A stretch of 64,000 nt of DNA from the NCBI RefSeq assembly GCF_041821045.1, contig NZ_JBGUAW010000005.1, forward strand, positions 248,001 to 312,000, given 5' to 3'. The notes beneath the pieces are model-generated. The model made no database searches. It saw only the letters and a list, made by a program, of their open reading frames with translations, and was not told the DNA's origin. A program made the translations under genes and the position numbers. Shown piece by piece: positions 16,980 to 26,724 of this stretch; the first letter of the stretch is position 1, and every line of letters begins with the position of its first letter. This DNA comes from Thiohalorhabdus sp. Cl-TMA. Its GTDB lineage: Bacteria > Pseudomonadota > Gammaproteobacteria > Thiohalorhabdales > Thiohalorhabdaceae.

Positions 16980-18556
16980 CCGTGCAGGGACATGAAGAGC
17001 TCCGATTGCCCGATCCGGTGCGGGGCTGGACGGAGGCGCGCCCCCTGGTTCTGGCGCTGCTCTACCTGGCGGGCCTGGTGGCCGTCTATCACGAAACGGC
17101 CCTGTCCATGGCCGCCATCTGGTGGCGCTCCCAGACCTATGCCCACGGGGTGCTGGTGCTGCCCGTATCCGCCTATTTCCTGTGGCGCCGCCGCCGTCTC
17201 CTCGCCTCGCTACCCCTGGGTCCCGACGCGCGGGGCCTGGTGGCCCTGGGTGCCTTGACCGGTACCTGGTTCCTGGCGCAGCGGGCGGAGGTGCTGTTCA
17301 TGCAGCATCTTGCCCTGGTGGCCATGATTCCCGCGGGGCTCTGGGCGCTGCTCGGCGCCCGCTTCGTGCGGGCCGCGGCGTTTCCCCTGGGATTCCTGAT
17401 CTTCGCCGTTCCCCTTGGGGAGGGCCTGGTGCCCCTGCTCCGGGATTTCACGGCGACCTTCAGCGTCTCGGCACTGCAGATCACGGGAATACCGGTGTAC
17501 CGGGAGGGCCACTACATCTCCATTCCCGAGGGACGCTTCCTGGTGGCCGACGCCTGCAGCGGCATCCGCTACCTCATCGCCTCTCTGGCCATCGGCACCC
17601 TGTTCGCCTACCTGAACTACCGTTCCCTGTGGCGGCGCTTGGCCTTCATCGCGGCGGCCGCGGCGGTGCCGGTCCTGGCCAACGGCGTCCGGGCCTACGG
17701 CATCGTGGTGCTGGCGCACCTCAGTGATATGCGGCTGGCCACCGGGGTGGACCACATTATCTACGGCTGGGTGTTCTTCGGCGTGGTTATGGTGCTGCTT
17801 TTCTGGCTGGGCGGCTTCTGGCGGGATGCCCGGTCCGGCGTTCCGGAGGAGCCGGCGCAGGAGGAGCCGGGCCGGATCGGGAGGGGCGCCAGCAACGCTG
17901 GTCTGGCCCTGGTCGGGGCGCTGGTGCTGGCCGTCGCGGGGGCCGGTCCGGCCGGGGCCGCCTGGCTTAACCGGAGTGCCAGCGGCTTCTCGGCCACCAC
18001 GCTGGACCTTCCGCCCGGTAAGGCCGGCTGGCGGGGCCCCGCCCCCGTCGAGGGCACCTGGCACCCGCGCTATAGGGGCGCGGATCGGATGGTGCATCGG
18101 GCGTACCGCGGCGGCGAAGGGACGGTTCGCGTACTGCTCATTCATTACCGGAACCAGCAACAGGGAGCGGAACTGATTTCCTCCGGAAACAGCTTGCATA
18201 ACGGAAAGCATTGGGTGCGGACCGGGGAAGGGCGGGAGACCGCCGATCTGCCCGGTTCCACGGACGGCTTCGGCGTACGGGAGCTCCTGCTCAAGGGCCC
18301 CGGAGGGCGGCGCTTGGTCTGGCAGTGGTACGACATCGGCGGCCACGTCACCTCCCGTCCCATAGCGGCCAAGCTCTGGGCGGCCTGGGAGGAGATCCGG
18401 AGCGGCCGTCCGGACGCCACCCTGATCGCCGTGGCTACCGATTATGAAGGCCGGCTGGGGCCGGCCCGGAAGCGGCTGTCGCGGTTCCTGGGCGCGTTCC
18501 CCGCCATGACCCGGGGGGGACGGTTGGTTCGCGCCATGCAGGGGGAGGGCTCATGA
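16976..18556 (+). CDS. xrtA: Exosortase A fused to an EpsI domain
   Basis: A 526-residue integral membrane cysteine transpeptidase-like enzyme that processes PEP-CTERM proteins. About eight membrane segments fill residues 22-282. The catalytic triad is visible: Cys194 in DACSGIRYL, Arg239 in ANGVRAYG and His260 in HIIYGWVFFG. After a Glu/Pro/Arg linker and another membrane segment (about 305-325) comes a periplasmic EpsI domain to the end (LDLPPGKAGWRG, then QWYDIGG). The XrtA-EpsI fusion is common in this type. I chose ATG 16976 because it overlaps the previous stop (ATGA); the frame is open much further upstream, but that part is a low-complexity shadow of the glycosyltransferase gene. Confidence 0.93.
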   Translation: MTVQGHEELRLPDPVRGWTEARPLVLALLYLAGLVAVYHETALSMAAIWWRSQTYAHGVLVLPVSAYFLWRRRRLLASLPLGPDARGLVALGALTGTWFLAQRAEVLFMQHLALVAMIPAGLWALLGARFVRAAAFPLGFLIFAVPLGEGLVPLLRDFTATFSVSALQITGIPVYREGHYISIPEGRFLVADACSGIRYLIASLAIGTLFAYLNYRSLWRRLAFIAAAAAVPVLANGVRAYGIVVLAHLSDMRLATGVDHIIYGWVFFGVVMVLLFWLGGFWRDARSGVPEEPAQEEPGRIGRGASNAGLALVGALVLAVAGAGPAGAAWLNRSASGFSATTLDLPPGKAGWRGPAPVEGTWHPRYRGADRMVHRAYRGGEGTVRVLLIHYRNQQQGAELISSGNSLHNGKHWVRTGEGRETADLPGSTDGFGVRELLLKGPGGRRLVWQWYDIGGHVTSRPIAAKLWAAWEEIRSGRPDATLIAVATDYEGRLGPARKRLSRFLGAFPAMTRGGRLVRAMQGEGS

Positions 18557-19755
18557 CGCCGGCAAGAAGCCCCCGGACCGATGCCCCCGTGGTGGCCCAT
18601 GTGGTGCATTCCCTGGGTGTGGGCGGCATGGAGAACGGCCTGGTGAACCTCATCAACCGGACCCCGCACCGGGAGCTGCGCCATGTGGTCATCTGCCTGG
18701 CGGAATACACGGAGTTCGCCCGCCGCATCGACCCGCCCGTGGAGCTGTACGCCCTCAACAAACGGCCCGGAAAGGATCCCGGGCTCTACCTGCGCCTCTG
18801 GCGCCTGCTCCGCGAGCTGCGGCCGGATCTGGTCCACACCCGCAACCTCGCAGCCATCGAGGCCCATCTTCCGGCCACCCTGGCCGGGGTGCGGCATCGG
18901 GTGCACGGCGAGCACGGCTGGGACATGGCGGACCTGTCCGGGGCGAACCGGCGGTATCGGCGCCTGCGGCGGATGCTGCGTCCCCTGGTCCATCACTTCA
19001 TTCCCCTTTCCGGTGACCTGGAGGACTACCTGGCCCGGGGGGTGGGAGTACGGGAGCACCGCATGACCCGGATCTGCAACGGTGTGGACGTCCAGCACTT
19101 CCATCCCGGGAAGGAACGGGAGCGGCTCCCCGAAGAGGCGGGATTCCCTCCGGAGGCGCGCATCATCGGCTGGGCCGGACGCATGGAAGGGGAGAAGGAC
19201 CCCCTGGGGCTGGTGCGGGCCTTCATCCGCCTGGTGGAGGAGGCTGGCGAGGCTGCACGGGCCGCGCGACTGGTGATGATCGGCGGCGGATCCCTCTATC
19301 CCCGGGTGCGCGCGGAGCTGGAAGAGGCCGGCCTGCTGGACCGGGCCTGGCTTCCCGGAGAGCGCGAGGACCTCGCCGGGATCTACCGCGCGCTGGACCT
19401 CTTCGTGCTGCCCTCCTTGGCCGAAGGGATCTCCAATACCGTGCTCGAGGCCATGGCCTCGGGGGTTCCGGTGGTTGTCACCCGGGTGGGCGGCAATCCC
19501 GAGCTGGTGGTGGAGGGGGAGACCGGCGACCTGGTGCCTCCCGGTGATCCCGAAGCCCTGGCCGGGGCCCTGGCCGGGCTGCTGGGGGAGCCGGACCGCC
19601 TGGTCCGCATGGGGTCGGCGGCCCGGAGGCGGGCGGAGGCCCGATACAGCATCGATGCCATGGTGGCGGCCTATCTGGACGTCTATCGCCGGGTACTCGG
19701 CCAGGGTCCCGACTCCCTGGCCGGTCGGACCATGCCGGAAGGGGAGGCGCGCTGA
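18553..19755 (+). CDS. XrtA-system glycosyltransferase, TIGR03088 type
   Basis: A 400-residue GT4 glycosyltransferase. HVVHSLGVGGMENGLVNLIN near the N-terminus is the family mark of the PEP-CTERM/XrtA subgroup. The C-terminal Rossmann half has the E-x7-E type motif in PSLAEGISNTVLEAMASGVP. It should add one residue of the repeat unit. It overlaps xrtA by ATGA and the amidotransferase by one base (TGATG). Confidence 0.9.
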   Translation: MTPARSPRTDAPVVAHVVHSLGVGGMENGLVNLINRTPHRELRHVVICLAEYTEFARRIDPPVELYALNKRPGKDPGLYLRLWRLLRELRPDLVHTRNLAAIEAHLPATLAGVRHRVHGEHGWDMADLSGANRRYRRLRRMLRPLVHHFIPLSGDLEDYLARGVGVREHRMTRICNGVDVQHFHPGKERERLPEEAGFPPEARIIGWAGRMEGEKDPLGLVRAFIRLVEEAGEAARAARLVMIGGGSLYPRVRAELEEAGLLDRAWLPGEREDLAGIYRALDLFVLPSLAEGISNTVLEAMASGVPVVVTRVGGNPELVVEGETGDLVPPGDPEALAGALAGLLGEPDRLVRMGSAARRRAEARYSIDAMVAAYLDVYRRVLGQGPDSLAGRTMPEGEAR

Positions 19756-21695
19756 TGTGCGGTCTGGTGGGCTTGTTCGATACCCGGGAGGAACGGCCGG
19801 TGGGCCGCGCCCTCCTGGAGGCCATGAACGATCGGCTGTATCACCGGGGTCCCGACGGCTCGGGCACCCATCTGGAGCCGGGGCTCGGGCTCGGCCATCG
19901 GCGGCTCGCCATCATCGACCTGGACGGCGGGGACCAGCCCCTGTTCAGCGAGGATGGCTCCGTGGCCGTGGTCTACAACGGCGAGATCTACAATTTCCGG
20001 GAGCTGGCGGAGCAGCTGCGTAACCGGGGCTACCGTTTCCGGACCCGCTGCGACACCGAGGTGATCGTCCATGCCTGGCGGGAATGGGGGAAGGATTGCG
20101 TGCACCGCTTCCGGGGCATGTTCGCTTTCGCCGTCTGGGACCGGGCGCACCGGACGGTCTTTCTGGCCCGGGATCGGATCGGCATCAAGCCCCTCCACTA
20201 CGCCGTGCTGGAGGACGGCACCCTGGCTTTCGCCTCGGAGCTGAAGGCCCTGCTCCTCCATCCCGGGCTGTCCCGCGAGCTGGATTACCGGGCCGTGGAG
20301 GAATACTTCGCCTACGGCTACATCCCGGACCCGAAAACCATCCTGAAGGGGGTGCACAAGCTCCCGCCGGGTCACCGGCTGACGGTCCGTCGCGGGGCGC
20401 CCGTTCCCGCGCCGGAGCCCTACTGGGACGTGCCGTTCTCGGACGGCGGCACCGCGCCGGATGAAAGGGCCGCGGGGGAGGAGCTCGGCGGGTACCTGGC
20501 CGAGGCGGTTTCCATCCGGCGGATAGCCGACGTGCCGGTGGGGGCCTTCCTCTCCGGAGGCGTGGATTCGAGCGCCGTGGTGGCCATGCTTGCGCAGGCG
20601 GACGACGAGCCGGTGCGCACCTGCTCCATTTCCTTCGGCGACCCCCGCTTCAACGAGGCGTCCCACGCCGCCCATGTGGCCGAGCGCTACGGCACCGATC
20701 ATAGCGTCCAGGAGGTGAATCCCCAGGATTTCGACCTCGTGGACCGCCTGGCGGGGATCTACGACGAGCCCTTCGCCGACAGCTCGGCCATGCCCACCTA
20801 CCGGGTCTGCGAGCAAGCCCGGAAGCGGGTCACCGTGGCCCTGTCCGGGGACGGCGGCGACGAGAACTTCGCCGGCTACCGGCGCTATCGGTGGCACCTG
20901 CACGAGGAAGGGGTGCGCCGGCACGTCCCGCAAGCCCTGCGCGGTCCGCTGTTCGGCAGCCTTGCAGCCGTTTATCCCAAGCTCAACCGGGCGCCGCGCA
21001 TCTTTCGGGCCAAGGCCACCCTGGAATCCGTTTCCCGGCCGAGCCTGGAGGCCTACCTGGACAACATGGGCGTGGTGCCCGACAGCATCCGCGCCCGGCT
21101 GTTCACCCCCCGGTTCCGGCAGGCGCTCCAGGGCTATCACGCCGCGGAGGTGCTGCGCGGTCACGCCGAGAATGCCCCGGAGCATCCGCTCTCCCAAGTC
21201 CAATACCTGGACATGAAGACCTATCTGCCGGGCGACATCCTGACCAAGGTGGACCGGGCCAGCATGGCCAATTCCCTGGAGGTGCGGGTCCCGGTGCTCG
21301 ATCACCACTTCGTGGAATGGGCGGCGGGCCTTCCGCCGGAGCTCAAGTACCACAGGGGGGAGGGCAAGTACCTCTTCAAGAAGGCCATGCGACCCCACCT
21401 GCCGGACGAGGTGCTGTACCGGCGCAAGATGGGCTTCGCGGTCCCCCTCGATGAGTGGTTCCGGGGGCCCTTGCGGGACAAGGTGCGCGAGGCCCTGCTC
21501 GGCCCGATTCTCCAGGATACGGGGATCTTCCGACGCGAAGCCCTGGAGGGCCTGCTGGAGCAGCACCAATCGGGGAAATGGGACCACAGCGCCGTCCTCT
21601 GGTCGCTCCTGATGTTCGCTGCCTTCCTGCGTCAGCTGGAGAAGGAGCCGGTGGTCGCCAGGGAGGAGCTCCACGGGGATTACGCGACGCCATGA
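19755..21695 (+). CDS. XrtA-system asparagine-synthase-type amidotransferase
   Basis: A 646-residue class II glutamine amidotransferase with a synthetase domain (TIGR03108 type). The glutaminase half is intact: Cys2 in MCGLVG, then YHRGPDGSG and YNGEIYN. The ATP pyrophosphatase loop is SGGVDSS (267-273), and the late RRKMGFAVPLDEWF also fits AsnB-like enzymes. It should amidate a carboxylate, possibly of a uronic acid in the polymer; the UDP-sugar dehydrogenase at 53103 could supply such a sugar. Compare the protein at 43080, where the glutaminase residues are lost. Confidence 0.9.
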   Translation: MCGLVGLFDTREERPVGRALLEAMNDRLYHRGPDGSGTHLEPGLGLGHRRLAIIDLDGGDQPLFSEDGSVAVVYNGEIYNFRELAEQLRNRGYRFRTRCDTEVIVHAWREWGKDCVHRFRGMFAFAVWDRAHRTVFLARDRIGIKPLHYAVLEDGTLAFASELKALLLHPGLSRELDYRAVEEYFAYGYIPDPKTILKGVHKLPPGHRLTVRRGAPVPAPEPYWDVPFSDGGTAPDERAAGEELGGYLAEAVSIRRIADVPVGAFLSGGVDSSAVVAMLAQADDEPVRTCSISFGDPRFNEASHAAHVAERYGTDHSVQEVNPQDFDLVDRLAGIYDEPFADSSAMPTYRVCEQARKRVTVALSGDGGDENFAGYRRYRWHLHEEGVRRHVPQALRGPLFGSLAAVYPKLNRAPRIFRAKATLESVSRPSLEAYLDNMGVVPDSIRARLFTPRFRQALQGYHAAEVLRGHAENAPEHPLSQVQYLDMKTYLPGDILTKVDRASMANSLEVRVPVLDHHFVEWAAGLPPELKYHRGEGKYLFKKAMRPHLPDEVLYRRKMGFAVPLDEWFRGPLRDKVREALLGPILQDTGIFRREALEGLLEQHQSGKWDHSAVLWSLLMFAAFLRQLEKEPVVAREELHGDYATP

Positions 21696-22903
21696 GCGGC
21701 CGGGACAGTTCGTCACGCACGGGAGCCCGCGGAATGCGGATTCTGTATCACCACCGGACCCGGGCGGAGGATGCCCAGGGGGTCCACATCGAGGCCCTGT
21801 GCCGGGCCTTCGAGCATCTGGGGCACGAGGTGAACCTGGTGGGGCCCGCGACGCCCTCGGGGAACGGCGGGGAGCGAAGCGGATCGCGCGACAACGCCAC
21901 CCTGTTCGGCCGGGCCATGCCCCATTGGCTCTACGAGGTGCTCGCGCTGGGCTACAACGTGCCCGCCTTTTTCCTCCTGGTGGGGCAAATGCTTCGCCAG
22001 CGCCCGGATGTGGTGTACGAGCGCTACGCCCTGTTCAACGTGTCGGGCCGGCTCGCGGCGGCGTTATTCCGCGTTCCCTTCATCCTGGAGGTGAACGCGC
22101 CCCTCAGCGAGGAGATGCAGGAGCACGGCGGCCTAGTGCTCCGCGGTCTGGCGCGGCGGACGGAGAACTGGCTGTGCAGGAGTGCCACCCGGACGGTGGT
22201 GGTTTCTTCGGCCATGCGCGAGGTGTTCACCCGGCGCGGACTCCCGGAGGAGCGTTTCCTGGTCATCCCCAACGCCGTGGACCGGGCGCGCTTCCATCCC
22301 GGCGTCGACGGGGCCCCCGTGCGCCGAGAGCTGGGGCTGGGGGCGCGGTTCACGGTGGGCTTCGTGGGCTGGATCCGGCCCTGGCACGGGGTGGCGGACC
22401 TGCTGGAGGCCTTCGCCCTGCTGGTGCGGAAAAAGCCCGAGGCGGTCCTGCTCCTGGTGGGGGATGGGCCGGCGGTGCCGGAGCTGCGGGAACGGGCGGA
22501 GGCGCTGGGCCTCGCGGAACAGGTGATATTCACCGGCGCGGTAGCCCGGGAAGCCGTTCCCGGGTACGTGGGGGCCATGGACGTGGCGGTTCAGCCGAAC
22601 GTCACCAGCTATGCCTCCCCCATCAAGCTCTTCGAGTACCTGGCGGCCGGGCGTGCCGTGGTGGCCCCGAACCGGCCCAACATCACCGAGGTGGTTCGGG
22701 AGGGGCGCGAAGGGCTGCTATTCCAGCCGGGGAACGTGGAGCAGCTGGCCGGACAGCTTTCCCGGCTGGCGCTCGACGGCGACTTGCGCCGGGAGCTGGC
22801 CCGCAAGGCGGCGAATACCGTGGAAGAGCGGGGCTTTTTCTGGGAGGCGAACGCCCGGCGGGTGCTTGGCGCCGTGGAGCCCCGCGCCGTGGGGGAGGCC
22901 TGA
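21692..22903 (+). CDS. GT4 family glycosyltransferase
   Basis: A protein of about 403 residues with two Rossmann halves. The N-terminal half starts at MRILYHHRTRAEDAQGVHIE and the C-terminal half holds VGFVGWIRPWHGVADLLEAF and YASPIKLFEYLAAGRAVV. Donor and acceptor cannot be told. The ATG at 21692 overlaps the amidotransferase stop (ATGA); the ATG 14 codons later, just before RILYHH, is an alternative. The next gene begins directly after its stop. Confidence 0.85.
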   Translation: MSGRDSSSRTGARGMRILYHHRTRAEDAQGVHIEALCRAFEHLGHEVNLVGPATPSGNGGERSGSRDNATLFGRAMPHWLYEVLALGYNVPAFFLLVGQMLRQRPDVVYERYALFNVSGRLAAALFRVPFILEVNAPLSEEMQEHGGLVLRGLARRTENWLCRSATRTVVVSSAMREVFTRRGLPEERFLVIPNAVDRARFHPGVDGAPVRRELGLGARFTVGFVGWIRPWHGVADLLEAFALLVRKKPEAVLLLVGDGPAVPELRERAEALGLAEQVIFTGAVAREAVPGYVGAMDVAVQPNVTSYASPIKLFEYLAAGRAVVAPNRPNITEVVREGREGLLFQPGNVEQLAGQLSRLALDGDLRRELARKAANTVEERGFFWEANARRVLGAVEPRAVGEA

Positions 22904-24169
22904 ATGCTGATGGAGCGGAGCCCGCGCAGCGCGGCCGCCCGGGCGGTCCCGCGCGAGGAGGCGCCCCGGGTGGTGGTGCTGAGCCACCTGTTCCCCCATT
23001 CCGGCGACCCGGGGGCGGGGCTGTTCATCCGCGAGCGCATGTTCCGGGTGGCCCGGCACATCCCACTGGTGGTGGTAAGCCCGGTTCCCTGGTTCCCGTT
23101 CCAGGGCATTTTGCGGCGTTTCCGGCCCAACTTCCGGCCACCCGCGCCGTATCACGAGCAGCAGGGCGGTGTGGACGTCTATTTCCCCCGCTATTTCTCC
23201 GTTCCCGGGTTCGGCAAGAGCCTGGACGGCCTGTTCGAAGCCCTGGGGGCCCTGCGCCTGCTGCGCAGGCTGCGTCGCGACTGGGGGGCGGAGATCATCG
23301 ATGCCCATTTCGCCTACCCGGACGGCTATGCCGCCGGGCGTCTCGGGCGCTGGCTCGGGCTCCCCGTAACCGTGACCCTGCGCGGCACGGAGCCGCCGCT
23401 GGCGCGAACCCGGTTTGGGCGGGTCCTGCTCCGGGGTGTCCTGAAGCGGGCCGACCGCATCTTTTCCGTATCCGCCTCCCTGCAGGCCCTGGCCCGGCGA
23501 ATGGGAGCGTCCCGGGAGCGGACCCGGGTAATTCCCAACGGCGTGGACACCGAAAAGTTCCAGCCCATTGACCGGGGCACGGCCCGCCGTGACCTGGGCA
23601 TCCCCGAGACGGCCCCGGTGATCGTCTCCGTGGGGGCCCTGGTGGAGCGCAAGGGGTTCCATCGGGTCATGGAGGTCCTGCCGGCCCTCAGGGAGCACTT
23701 CCCGGGCCTGCGCTACCTCATCGTCGGCGGTCCGGGACCGGAGGGGGATATGGGCGCTTACCTGCGGGAACGCGTCCAGAGCCTCGGGCTGGAGGACACC
23801 GTGCATTTCCTCGGCCCCATGGCCCCGGAGGCGCTGTGCCGGCCTCTGTCCGCGGCCGACCTGTTCGTATTGGCCACCAGCCACGAGGGCTGGGCGAACG
23901 TCTTCCTGGAGGCCATGGCCTGCGGTCTGCCGGTGGTTACTACCGACGTGGGCGGCAATCGGGAGGTGGTCTCGGAGTCGACCGTGGGAAGGATCGTTCC
24001 CTTCGGAAGCCCGGAGGCCCTGGAGGCGGGACTGCGGGAAGCCCTCGCCACTTCCTGGGATCACCGGGCAATCCGCGAATACGCGGTCCGGAACGGCTGG
24101 GATGCGCGGATCGCCACCGTGGTTGATGAGCTCACCAGTCTCGTTTCCTCGGCTAGGAAAGGTAGCTGA
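22904..24169 (+). CDS. GT4 family glycosyltransferase
   Basis: A 421-residue glycosyltransferase. VVVLSHLFPHSGDPGAGLFI marks the N-terminal acceptor domain, with IIDAHFAYPDGYAAG in the middle, and LATSHEGWANVFLEAMACGL carries the donor-binding E-x7-E motif. The family includes enzymes that build exopolysaccharide repeat units. It starts immediately after the previous stop and overlaps the sulfotransferase by one base, so it belongs to the core operon. Confidence 0.87.
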   Translation: MLMERSPRSAAARAVPREEAPRVVVLSHLFPHSGDPGAGLFIRERMFRVARHIPLVVVSPVPWFPFQGILRRFRPNFRPPAPYHEQQGGVDVYFPRYFSVPGFGKSLDGLFEALGALRLLRRLRRDWGAEIIDAHFAYPDGYAAGRLGRWLGLPVTVTLRGTEPPLARTRFGRVLLRGVLKRADRIFSVSASLQALARRMGASRERTRVIPNGVDTEKFQPIDRGTARRDLGIPETAPVIVSVGALVERKGFHRVMEVLPALREHFPGLRYLIVGGPGPEGDMGAYLRERVQSLGLEDTVHFLGPMAPEALCRPLSAADLFVLATSHEGWANVFLEAMACGLPVVTTDVGGNREVVSESTVGRIVPFGSPEALEAGLREALATSWDHRAIREYAVRNGWDARIATVVDELTSLVSSARKGS

Positions 24170-25080
24170 TGTCGTTCCCGCCGGACGTATATCTGATCGG
24201 AGCCCCAAAGGCCGGCACCACCACGCTGGCGGAGATCCTGGAGACCCATCCGGAGGTAACGGTTTCCACTCCCAAGGAGCCCCACTACTTCACCCAGAAC
24301 TGGGACCGGGACCTGGACTGGTACCGGGCGCGCTTCCCGGCCGGAGTGGGGGGGATGCTGGTGGACGCCTCCACGAGCTACGCCGCCGATCCTCTGGGGA
24401 CGGTTGCGGAAAGCCCGCTTTCGGGTGTTCCGGAGCGAATCCGGCAGGTGAATCCGGACGCCCGGTTCATCTACGTGGTGCGCGAGCCCGTGGCCAGGAC
24501 CTACTCGGCCTATTGGCACGATGTACGGCTCGGGTACGAGCGGCTCCCCTTCTGGGAGGCCATCACCGAGGACCCCACCTATCTGGCCACCAGCGACTAC
24601 GCGGCCCAGCTGGAAAAATACTTACCGTATTTTGATCCGGACAGATTCCTGATTCTTACCGCGGAAGCGCTGTGGAAGGATAATTTGGAAGTGGCCAACA
24701 AATGCTTCGCTTTCATGGGGCTGGAAGCAATGGAGGAGGCCTCCCTGCCTTCCCTGCACAAGAACAAATCATACGCCTACAACGGACTGGGCCGCTATGT
24801 CTTCGGGCTCTTGAACAGCGACAGCAACCTGAAGAGGGCCTCGGATCTGGCGAAGAAAATCCTGCCCGATAGCGCCTATAAAGCCCTGGGCCGCGCTTTG
24901 ACCAAGGAAATCCCACCCATCCGCCCGTGGCAGCGGGCCCGGCTGGAGGAGCTTTTCGCCGCCAAGAATGAAAGATTCCGGGAGCTTACCGGGGTGGAGA
25001 CAGGGTACAAGGAGCCCGGAGACCTGCGTGAGGAAACCGCCGGTTCCGGGGCGAACGGGCCCGTGCGGGAAGAAGGCTGA
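24169..25080 (+). CDS. PAPS-dependent sulfotransferase
   Basis: A 303-residue cytoplasmic sulfotransferase. The 5'-phosphosulfate loop is GAPKAGTTTL (11-20), and the 3'-phosphate loop is in YVVREPVARTYSAYWH. It should transfer sulfate from PAPS to a sugar hydroxyl, making a sulfated polysaccharide. It overlaps the preceding glycosyltransferase by one base (TGATG). The stretch around 24610-24860 is less GC-rich than the core genes, and spacing to later genes is looser, so it may mark the start of a strain-variable glycan cassette. Confidence 0.88.
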   Translation: MSFPPDVYLIGAPKAGTTTLAEILETHPEVTVSTPKEPHYFTQNWDRDLDWYRARFPAGVGGMLVDASTSYAADPLGTVAESPLSGVPERIRQVNPDARFIYVVREPVARTYSAYWHDVRLGYERLPFWEAITEDPTYLATSDYAAQLEKYLPYFDPDRFLILTAEALWKDNLEVANKCFAFMGLEAMEEASLPSLHKNKSYAYNGLGRYVFGLLNSDSNLKRASDLAKKILPDSAYKALGRALTKEIPPIRPWQRARLEELFAAKNERFRELTGVETGYKEPGDLREETAGSGANGPVREEG

Positions 25081-25152
25081 GCCGCCCATGCGGGATCGAG
25101 GCGTAAAGGCATTGAAGAATCTCCACCTGTATCGGAGGGCCCGAGAGGAAAC

Positions 25153-26628
25153 ATGACCTATCTAGGGGGGAAAATCGCGTCTGGGGCGGCATGGATGGTG
25201 TCCATGCGGCTGGTGGTCAGAAGCATCGGTCTCCTGAGCACAATCATCGTGGCCCGGTTGCTTTCCCCCGCGGATTTCGGGCTGGTGGCCCTGGCCACTT
25301 CCATATATGCCTTGGTGGAGTTCCTGGGGGCCTTCGGGTTCGGGGAGGCCATCATCCAGCGGCACGATACCGACCGCAGCCACTACGACACCGCCTGGAC
25401 CCTGAATCTCGCCTTCGGCGTGCTGGCGGCAACCGCAATGGCCCTGATGGCGGGGCCGGTGGCGGGCTTCTTCGATGAGCCGCGCCTGGAGCTGATCATC
25501 TATGTCCTGGCCCTGACCGCCTTCATCGATCAGGCCCACAACATCGGCGTGGAGGCCCTGCGCAAGGAGCTGGAGATGCAAAAGATCTTCCAGCTTCAAG
25601 TGGTCGAGAAGGTGGTGGCGTTTTTCACCACGGTCACGCTGGCGTATCTGTACGAGAGCTATTGGGCGCTCGTGGCCGGAATGGCCATCGGAACTGTCGC
25701 TTTCTCCGTTACCTCCTTCCTGATCACCCCGTTCCGGCCGCGTTTTTCCCTGGCGAGGTTCCAGGAGCTCTTCGTGTTTTCCAGGTGGCTGTTCCTCACG
25801 AACATCCTTTCCTACGGGGACAGGAAATCCGGTTCGATCATCATCGGCAAGCTCGCCGGGGCCTCCTCCATCGGCATCTTCAGCGTGTCCCAGAACATCG
25901 CCCATATCCCCGCCGTGGAGCTGGTAAAGCCCTTGAACCAGGCCCTGTTCCCCGGCTACTCCAAGGTCAAGAACGAGCCCGGCACCCTGCGCCGCTATTA
26001 CCTGAAGTCCCTGTCCCTGGTTTCCCTGGTGGTGTTCCCGACGGCAACGGGACTGGCCATTACCGCCCCTGGCCTGATCCCCCTGTTATTGGGTGAGCAA
26101 TGGGAACAGGCCATTCCGGTGATGCAGGTGCTTGCCGTCGCGGGCATCGCCCAGGCCCTGGCCATCGTGAACATGAGCATCCACTTGGCCATTAATCAGC
26201 CGCACCTTACCACCGTTTTCAACGGCGTGAAGGTGCTGCTGCTGATCCCGTCCATGATCTACGCGGTTTTCCATTGGGGGGCCATCGGCGCCGCCTGGGC
26301 CTATCTGTGCGTGAACCTCCTGCTGGCGCCCACACGCATCTGGGTGGTCAAGCGCTCCCTGGCGCTCCGGGGGCGGGGGATCGCTGAGGCCTTGTGGCGT
26401 CCGATCACCGCCACGCTGGTCATGGCGGCGGCCGTCTACGGCATGGGCCTCTATCTCGGCGATGCCCCGGTAGCCGTCCGTCTGCCGGGCCAGATCACGG
26501 CCGGTGTGGTGGTTTTCTCGGCCATGGTGCTGGGCCTCTGGAGACTGGCGGGACGTCCGGAAGGCGGAGAGGAGTTCGTGATGCACCAGCTACGCGGGCT
26601 CCTGCCGGGTCGGGTCCGGTTCGGCTGA
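25153..26628 (+). CDS. Wzx-type polysaccharide flippase (MOP superfamily)
   Basis: A 491-residue membrane protein with about 12-14 hydrophobic segments. The beginning, YLGGKIASGAAWMVSMRLVV then LLSPADFGLVALA, is typical of the polysaccharide transporter/oligosaccharide flippase family. It should move the lipid-linked repeat unit across the inner membrane. A 72-base gap separates it from the sulfotransferase; GAGAGGAAAC before the ATG is the binding site. Confidence 0.9.
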   Translation: MTYLGGKIASGAAWMVSMRLVVRSIGLLSTIIVARLLSPADFGLVALATSIYALVEFLGAFGFGEAIIQRHDTDRSHYDTAWTLNLAFGVLAATAMALMAGPVAGFFDEPRLELIIYVLALTAFIDQAHNIGVEALRKELEMQKIFQLQVVEKVVAFFTTVTLAYLYESYWALVAGMAIGTVAFSVTSFLITPFRPRFSLARFQELFVFSRWLFLTNILSYGDRKSGSIIIGKLAGASSIGIFSVSQNIAHIPAVELVKPLNQALFPGYSKVKNEPGTLRRYYLKSLSLVSLVVFPTATGLAITAPGLIPLLLGEQWEQAIPVMQVLAVAGIAQALAIVNMSIHLAINQPHLTTVFNGVKVLLLIPSMIYAVFHWGAIGAAWAYLCVNLLLAPTRIWVVKRSLALRGRGIAEALWRPITATLVMAAAVYGMGLYLGDAPVAVRLPGQITAGVVVFSAMVLGLWRLAGRPEGGEEFVMHQLRGLLPGRVRFG

Positions 26629-26724
26629 CCCGATGGGGTGGGGCCGGCCCTCGATTCATTCCGGAAACCGGGAAGGCTTCGGAGGGTCGCGCGGATAAGT
26701 GGGCAAAGGGGGGGAGGAACATGG

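Noticed and set aside
19683-21716. Long minus-strand open frame opposite the amidotransferase
   Set aside because: Antisense of a gene with intact catalytic motifs; no domain or start signal.
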